This document shows, piece after piece, positions 36,242-40,832 of a stretch of DNA of 40,832 bases (position 1 is its first letter; the number at the start of each line of letters is the position of its first letter). Below the pieces are notes generated by a model, which had not been told where the DNA came from, ran no database searches, and was given only the letters and a program-made list of their open reading frames with translations. Source of the stretch: an uncultured Acidimicrobiaceae bacterium (GTDB taxonomy: Bacteria; Actinomycetota; Acidimicrobiia; Spongiisociales; UBA5794); assembly GCA_947258375.1 (NCBI GenBank), contig CAMYIJ010000058.1:1-40832 (forward strand). The letters run 5' to 3'. The translations under genes and the position numbers were made by a program.

Positions 36242-37697
36242 TCCGAGAGGGTTCCTCAAGTACGACCGGGCCGTGCCTGCACGGCGGCCGGTCGATCTCC
36301 GAATTCAGGACTGGAACGAGGTCTACAACGAATTCCCCACCGAAGCTCTGCAGCAGCAGGCCGCCCGCTGTATGGACTGCGGCATCCCGTTCTGCAGCAG
36401 TGGCTGCCCGCTCGGCAACCTGGTGCCGGACTGGAACGATCTCATCTACCGGAATAGCTGGCGAGCTGCGATCGATCGGCTCCACGCCACCAACAACTTC
36501 CCGGAGTTCACCGGACGTTTGTGCCCGGCTCCCTGCGAAGCCTCCTGTGTGCTCGGAATCAACAACGACGCCGTGACGATCAAGCGCATCGAGGTTGAGA
36601 TCATCGACCGGGCGTGGGACGAGGGCTGGGTCGTCCCGGTACCGCCCGCCCTTGCGACCGGCAAGACCGTCGCCATCGTCGGCTCGGGCCCCGCCGGCCT
36701 CGCCGCCGCGCAACAACTGACGCGCGCCGGACATCGGGTGACGGTGTTCGAGCGGGACGACCGGGCCGGTGGCCTGCTGCGCTACGGAATCCCGAACTTC
36801 AAGATGGAGAAACGTTTCCTCGATCGCCGGCTCTCCCAATTGGAAGCCGAAGGAACCGAGTTCCGCCTCAACACCGAGATCGGTGTTGACATAGCAGCGG
36901 ACCGCCTGACCGCCGACTTCGACGCCGTTGTTCTCGCCGGAGGAGCGGCCCAGTGGCGTGACCTCCCCATCCCGGGTCGTCACCTCAACGGGATCCACCA
37001 GGCGATGGAGTACCTGCCCATGGCGAACCGCGTACAGCAGGGCGATATCCAGGAGCCGGAGATCTCGGCCGCCGGCAAGAGGGTGGTCATCATCGGGGGC
37101 GGCGACACCGGAGCCGATTGCCTCGGAACCGCTCACCGCCAGGGGGCGGCATCGGTCCACCAGTTCGAGATCCTGCCCCGGCCCCCCGACGAGCGGGCCG
37201 CGGCGACCCCATGGCCCACCTGGCCCCTCCAGCACCGGGTGTCTTCGGCGCACGAGGAGGGAGGCGACCGCGAGTTCGCCATCAGCACCGTCCGGTTTGT
37301 CGACGACGGGAACGGCAACGTGGCCGGCCTCGACACCCACAGGGTTGAGCAAGCAGTGCGCGATGGTGGAGTGGTATTCGACCAGGTGGACGGAACCGAT
37401 GAGCATTTCGCCGCCGACCTCGTGTTCCTCGCGATGGGGTTCACCGGCCCCGAGAAGAGCCTGATGCTCGACCAGTTCGGCGTCTCCCTAACCGACCGCG
37501 GAAATGTAGCCCGAGATGATCGCTGGGCCACCAACGTAGCCGGAGTGTTCGTCGCCGGAGACATGGGGCGGGGCCAGTCGCTGATCGTGTGGGCAATCGC
37601 CGAGGGCCGGGCCGCGGCCGCGGCAGTCGATGCCTACCTCATGGGATCCACCGACCTGCCGGCACCGGTAATGCCGGCGGATCAGCCGCTGCGGTGA
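36234..37697 (+). CDS. gltD: glutamate synthase, small subunit
   Basis: This 487-residue NADPH-dependent subunit delivers electrons to GltB. The N-terminal ferredoxin-like region has the Cys residues for two 4Fe-4S clusters, in [17 protein letters not shown] and [12 protein letters not shown]. The FAD fold is seen in [20 protein letters not shown] and [16 protein letters not shown]. The NADPH fold is seen in [20 protein letters not shown]. The closing [19 protein letters not shown] is the FAD-binding end. Its ATG lies inside the last codons of gltB (ATGGCTGA), so the two are translationally coupled. Length is typical. Confidence 0.97.
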   Translation: MADPRGFLKYDRAVPARRPVDLRIQDWNEVYNEFPTEALQQQAARCMDCGIPFCSSGCPLGNLVPDWNDLIYRNSWRAAIDRLHATNNFPEFTGRLCPAPCEASCVLGINNDAVTIKRIEVEIIDRAWDEGWVVPVPPALATGKTVAIVGSGPAGLAAAQQLTRAGHRVTVFERDDRAGGLLRYGIPNFKMEKRFLDRRLSQLEAEGTEFRLNTEIGVDIAADRLTADFDAVVLAGGAAQWRDLPIPGRHLNGIHQAMEYLPMANRVQQGDIQEPEISAAGKRVVIIGGGDTGADCLGTAHRQGAASVHQFEILPRPPDERAAATPWPTWPLQHRVSSAHEEGGDREFAISTVRFVDDGNGNVAGLDTHRVEQAVRDGGVVFDQVDGTDEHFAADLVFLAMGFTGPEKSLMLDQFGVSLTDRGNVARDDRWATNVAGVFVAGDMGRGQSLIVWAIAEGRAAAAAVDAYLMGSTDLPAPVMPADQPLR

Positions 37698-37708
37698 AAG
37701 CTCACGGC

Positions 37709-37714
37709 TAACGT
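37709..37714 (+). promoter_or_regulatory. leaderless -10 box for the Rossmann-fold gene
   Basis: TAACGT lies 6 bases before the ATG at 37721, with no ribosome site between. Confidence 0.5.
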
Positions 37715-37720
37715 CGCGCT

Positions 37721-38188
37721 ATGCCTGTGATCGTCATCGGCGCCGACACTCCCCTGGGACGGGCAACGATGGATGAACTACTTCCGCGAGCCAGCGAGGT
37801 GCGCGCCTTTGTCACCTCGCCAGATGCTGCGGCGTCGCTGCGCTCGCAGGGAGTCAAGGTCGCTCTCGGCGACGTGTCCGACGGCTCCCACGTCGGCGGG
37901 GCCGCCCTCAACGCCTACTGCGCCGTTCTCATCGCCGAGGCCGCCGCCGACGGTCGGGAGCGTTCGTTCGCCGAGACTCCGCAGGCCGTGATCAGCAGCT
38001 GGATCGAGGGCCTCAACGACGCCGGCGTCACCCGGGTCATCTTCGTTGGCGACCGGCCCGCCCCTGCCGCGCTCGCCGCACTCAAGGCTGAGCTCGCCAT
38101 AGTGACCGCTGCGGGGCGCCCGGATGCGCAAGTCGCTGCTGAGGTGAGCCGGCTGGAAGACGCCGTCGACTTGCCCGAGGGCACCTAG
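37721..38188 (+). CDS. short NAD(P)-binding Rossmann-fold protein
   Basis: This 155-residue protein begins with a dinucleotide-binding pattern (VIVIGADTPLGRATMDELL) like that of NmrA/atypical SDR proteins. A strand-turn element follows (KVALGDVSDGSHVGGA), and later GVTRVIFVGDRPAP. It lacks the C-terminal substrate region and the YxxxK pair of catalytic SDRs, so it is probably a small binding or regulatory protein. It starts 23 bases after gltD, with a leaderless-type TAACGT box. Its last 4 bases overlap the end of the convergent acetyltransferase gene. Confidence 0.75.
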   Translation: MPVIVIGADTPLGRATMDELLPRASEVRAFVTSPDAAASLRSQGVKVALGDVSDGSHVGGAALNAYCAVLIAEAAADGRERSFAETPQAVISSWIEGLNDAGVTRVIFVGDRPAPAALAALKAELAIVTAAGRPDAQVAAEVSRLEDAVDLPEGT

Positions 38189-39402
38189 AACACTTCCGGG
38201 CAGTTGGGCGCTATCGGGCTGCGCAGCATTGCGCCGAACCTGGCCACGGCCTCCCCGGAGCCGTCGATACGTCCGGCCCGCGCCAGCGTGTCGGCCAGAT
38301 CGGCCCCCAGATAGAGAGCACTGAGCGTCGCCACGTCCATCGTGACGTCTGCCGTTTCGGTTGTGGGCGAGCAGGAAGCGCCGTCCGGTGATCCTTCCAG
38401 CGCGTAGGTCCCGTCCGCAATGCCCATCGTGTCGACTACCTCGATCGTGATTCGATCGCTCGTGCCGTAGCGCCGCGCTCCCAGCGCACCGGGAACATCC
38501 AGCACCCGGACGTACATGCCGTCGAGCTCCTTGCGCTGGATGGCGCGAGGGTTCGCCACCTGCCAGGGCAACTCGAGATCGGGCGGCTGGTTGTCCGCCG
38601 TGACATTCGGAAACAGGTCGATCGAGCAGAGCAGCGACCACAAACTGAGTCGAGCGTCGCTGTCGACGCCGAGAAGCTCGATAACCGTCACCGAGCCATT
38701 AGCGACCGAGTTCTCCCATTTGGCCTTTTGCCTGTACGTGGCGTACCCGACCGCGGTGCCGTCACGGAATGCGGCCAGATAACGCCTCTCGGATGCTCCC
38801 CCGCGCCAGTGTGCCGGGTCGCGGAATTCTCGTTCCTTCCACCACACATCGTTCCGCGACGTCTGGCCGGGCCGCGCAGTGAAGACGGAGTCGTAGATGC
38901 CGGGAAACACTTTGCCGGCCTCGTCGACGGTGATGAGCCGGACCTCGTCTGGGGCCGCCGGGACGCCGGCGGCGGGCGCGTCGATGGTGAGGTCGTGAAC
39001 CGGTGCGGCCACTCCGTAGCCATACCTGCCGTAGATCGAGGACTCAGATGCCCACAACCCCGACACCACCTCGCCGCGGGCTCCACAGTCGTCGAAATGA
39101 GCCTGGACCATGCTGTTGAGGATGCCGCGGCGCCGATGAGTCGGCTTGACCGCCACAACCGTCAACCCACCCATCGGTGTTGCGGTCCCACCCGGCAACG
39201 ACACGTCGAAGGTGAAACTGCCCGAGGCACCGACCATCTCGTCGCCGTCAAATGGGACATAGGTGCGCTCGAGATCGAAGAACGCGCGGAATCGTTCGTC
39301 GGCGTCGTCGTCGTCGCTCGGGTCGTCACCAAACGCTCGCGATATCGTCTGGCGGAATGCGGGAACCTCATCGGCGGTAATCGGGCGAATCTCCATAGGC
39401 AT
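38185..39402 (-). CDS. Eis-type GNAT N-acetyltransferase
   Basis: This 405-residue protein has the three-part layout of Eis acetyltransferases: a GNAT domain with the acetyl-CoA loop VVAVKPTHRRRGILNSMV (about 85-100), a second degenerate GNAT domain, and a C-terminal sterol-carrier-like domain (SDRITIEVVDTMGIADG). The Tyr in ESSIYGRYGYG corresponds to the catalytic acid of Eis, and the protein ends in Phe (NCPEVF); in Eis the terminal carboxylate of a final Phe is the catalytic base. Family members acetylate amines, including aminoglycosides in Mycobacterium tuberculosis, but the natural substrate here is unknown. The ATG at 39402 has a TAGTTT box 7 bases upstream, so the mRNA is likely leaderless. 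A second ATG two codons on is possible. Confidence 0.9.
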   Translation of the reverse strand: MPMEIRPITADEVPAFRQTISRAFGDDPSDDDDADERFRAFFDLERTYVPFDGDEMVGASGSFTFDVSLPGGTATPMGGLTVVAVKPTHRRRGILNSMVQAHFDDCGARGEVVSGLWASESSIYGRYGYGVAAPVHDLTIDAPAAGVPAAPDEVRLITVDEAGKVFPGIYDSVFTARPGQTSRNDVWWKEREFRDPAHWRGGASERRYLAAFRDGTAVGYATYRQKAKWENSVANGSVTVIELLGVDSDARLSLWSLLCSIDLFPNVTADNQPPDLELPWQVANPRAIQRKELDGMYVRVLDVPGALGARRYGTSDRITIEVVDTMGIADGTYALEGSPDGASCSPTTETADVTMDVATLSALYLGADLADTLARAGRIDGSGEAVARFGAMLRSPIAPNCPEVF

Positions 39403-39409
39403 AGGCAGA

Positions 39410-39415
39410 AAACTA
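39410..39415 (-). promoter_or_regulatory. leaderless -10 box for the Eis-type gene
   Basis: Minus-strand TAGTTT lies 7 bases before the ATG at 39402. Confidence 0.5.
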
Positions 39416-39471
39416 GTGCCGTAGCGGCGTCTAGGGTGATGCGGTCGCTACAAAACTCGCAGGAGGGCCTC

Positions 39472-40251
39472 TTGAGTTCCGTCAGAATCGCCGTTCAATT
39501 CCACCCCCAGCACGGTCAATACTCCACTATCCGCGCCGGGGTCAACCGCGCCGAGGAGATGGGCGTGGATATCGCCTACAACTGGGATCACTTCTACCCG
39601 CTGTACGGCGAGCCCGACGGCGAACACTTCGAGTGCTGGACGATGCTCGCCGCCTGGGCCGAGCAGACTGAAAGAATCGAGATCGGGCCGCTCGTCACCT
39701 GCAACAGCTACCGCAATCCGCAGCTGCTGGCAGACATGGCCCGCACCGTCGACCACATCTCCAACGGCCGCCTGATCTTCGGCATCGGCTCCGGCTGGTT
39801 CGAGCGGGACTACAAGGAATTTGGATACGAGTTCGGCACCGCAGGCAGCAGGCTCCAGAATCTGAAGCGCGACCTGCCGATCATCAAAGAGCGCTGGGGA
39901 AAGCTGAACCCGCTACCGACCCGCGACATCCCGATTCTCATCGGAGGCGGCGGCGAGAAGGTAACGCTGCGGCTCGTCGCCGAACACGCCTCCGTCTGGC
40001 ACTACTTCGGGACTCCGGAGACGATGAAACCCAAACTCGAAATCCTGCGCGGCCATTGCGCCGCCGTCGGGCGCGACTACGACGAGATCGAAAAGAGCGT
40101 CGGGATCGACTGGGAGAAGGTTGACGACATCGCGGGAACCGCCGACGCGTTCTACGACCTCGGCTTCCGCCAGTTCACGTTCGGCACCAACGGCCCCGAC
40201 TTCGACATCGCATTCGTGAAGCCCTGGCTCGACTGGCGCGATTCAAAGTAA
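39472..40251 (+). CDS. LLM-class F420-dependent oxidoreductase
   Basis: This 259-residue protein is a luciferase-like TIM barrel of the F420-dependent type. It has the N-terminal VRIAVQFHPQHGQYSTIRAGV strand-helix, NWDHFYPLYGEPDGEHFECWTMLAAWA, the GPLVTCNSYRNPQLLADMARTVDHISNGRLIFGIGSGW segment and PILIGGGGEKVTLRLVAEHA. Members transfer hydride from reduced F420; the substrate is not predictable. The TTG at 39472 follows an AGGAGG ribosome site and is clearly the start. It is divergent from the Eis-type gene with a 69-base gap. It implies that the organism makes cofactor F420. Confidence 0.92.
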   Translation: MSSVRIAVQFHPQHGQYSTIRAGVNRAEEMGVDIAYNWDHFYPLYGEPDGEHFECWTMLAAWAEQTERIEIGPLVTCNSYRNPQLLADMARTVDHISNGRLIFGIGSGWFERDYKEFGYEFGTAGSRLQNLKRDLPIIKERWGKLNPLPTRDIPILIGGGGEKVTLRLVAEHASVWHYFGTPETMKPKLEILRGHCAAVGRDYDEIEKSVGIDWEKVDDIAGTADAFYDLGFRQFTFGTNGPDFDIAFVKPWLDWRDSK

Positions 40252-40832
40252 CCCAAGCCAACTTCCCGGCGGGCCAGCGGTTGCTAGCGAAGGGCGATGG
40301 GGGCGGTCCTTCTTGTGTGTCTCCCCCGGAGCGGAGGGGAGACGAGGGGACCCGCCGGCGACGCAGTCTCCGAAGCGGGTAGAGGGGACCATCAGCAGTT
40401 ACCGGCACGATTCGGTCGCCGTCCGCCGGGCCGGTTCGAGTCTGCTGGCGAAGGAGGAAAGGGGGCGGCGGGGGCGCGGCCATTGGCGCGGTCCGGTCGC
40501 CGTGCGTCGGGCGGGCTCGCGATTGCTGTCGAAGGAGGAAAGGGCGATGGGGGCGGTCCCTTCTTATGTGCTCCCCGCAGGGGAGACGAGGGGGGTTTGG
40601 GTGAGGCCCCAACCCCGTATGTGCTGTGGTCTTGCCGAAAGCCAAACGTCCCGAGCCGGGACCCGCCGGCGACGCAGTCGCCGAAGCGGGTAGAGGGGAC
40701 CATCCTCCGGCGCGGTTCGGTCGCCGTCCGCCTGGCCGGCTCGAGTCTGCTGGCGAAGGGAGCGGCGGGTCAGGTTTGGTCGGTTGTTTGGGATGGCGGC
40801 GGGTCGGGTTCTCGTGGCTGGCGGGAGGGTCG
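40252..40832. repeat. non-coding island of interspersed repeats (elements A, B and C)
   Basis: Three repeat types alternate. A (AGGGCGATGGGGGCGGTCC) is at 40291-40309 and 40541-40559. B (44 bases, core CGGTCGCCGTCCGCC to TGCTGGCGAAGG) is at 40411-40454, 40492-40535 (diverged) and 40716-40759. C (47 bases, beginning GGGACCCGCCGGCGACGCAG) is at 40347-40393 and 40658-40704, with one mismatch. A degenerate B occurs near 40264-40292. The order B-A-C repeats with a period of roughly 250-310 bases. A hairpin GTCTCCCC-N9-GGGGAGAC lies at 40319-40343. No ORF here is supported. Confidence 0.85.

Overview
The window looks like a chromosome segment of a high-GC actinobacterium, probably from an uncultured or little-studied lineage such as Acidimicrobiia (inference). 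Supporting signs are NucS mismatch endonuclease, an F420-type LLM oxidoreductase, a family 5 uracil-DNA glycosylase, an Eis-type acetyltransferase, a SufU-type SUF scaffold, and many genes whose start codon sits 6-7 bases after a TANNNT -10 box with no Shine-Dalgarno sequence (leaderless mRNAs). There are no rRNA or tRNA genes, CRISPR arrays or insertion sequences that I can recognise.

Layout. (1) 1-346: the 3' end of a CorC/HlyC-type protein, then a gene-poor stretch to 937. (2) 938-6089, minus strand: a tightly coupled seven-gene operon. In transcription order it holds a small protein with a Glu-rich tail, a CorA-like ORF with a TatC-like end, a HAD/TetR chimera, a RimB-type protease, a RimK-type ATP-grasp ligase fused to a TrkA-C domain, an AstE/AspA deacylase, and a membrane protein ending in another TrkA-C domain. 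(3) 6234-7666, plus strand: a MarR regulator and an MscS channel, divergent from that operon across an AT-rich region with a palindromic operator. (4) 7955-13772: sufU, and a long minus-strand run sufD - Rieske ferredoxin - sufC - membrane protein - fumC - MFS transporter. (5) 13915-16821: M23 peptidase, uracil-DNA glycosylase and a DUF4015 lipoprotein. (6) 17008-22067: a group 2 sigma factor, then a three-gene cluster (IspD-like/SDR fusion, CDP-glycerol transferase-like protein, CDP-alcohol phosphotransferase) suggesting a polyol-phosphate cell-surface polymer. (7) 22083-29447: nucS, two secreted proteins, a decarboxylase/isomerase-like protein, beta-carbonic anhydrase, a VOC protein, sufB and an EamA transporter. 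(8) 29448-31651: a structured intergenic element, a large putative lipoprotein and a repeat-bearing upstream region. (9) 31652-40251: gltB-gltD, a Rossmann protein, an Eis-type acetyltransferase and an LLM oxidoreductase. (10) 40252-40832: non-coding DNA built from interspersed repeats.

The best candidate for an undescribed system is region 2 with region 3. Peptide-glutamylation-type enzymes (RimK, RimB, AstE/AspA) are coupled to ion-transport and ion-sensing parts (CorA-like, TrkA-C twice, MscS), and the first gene encodes a small protein with a Glu-rich C-terminus that could be the ligase substrate. The SUF pathway is split over three sites, and no sufS is visible in the window.
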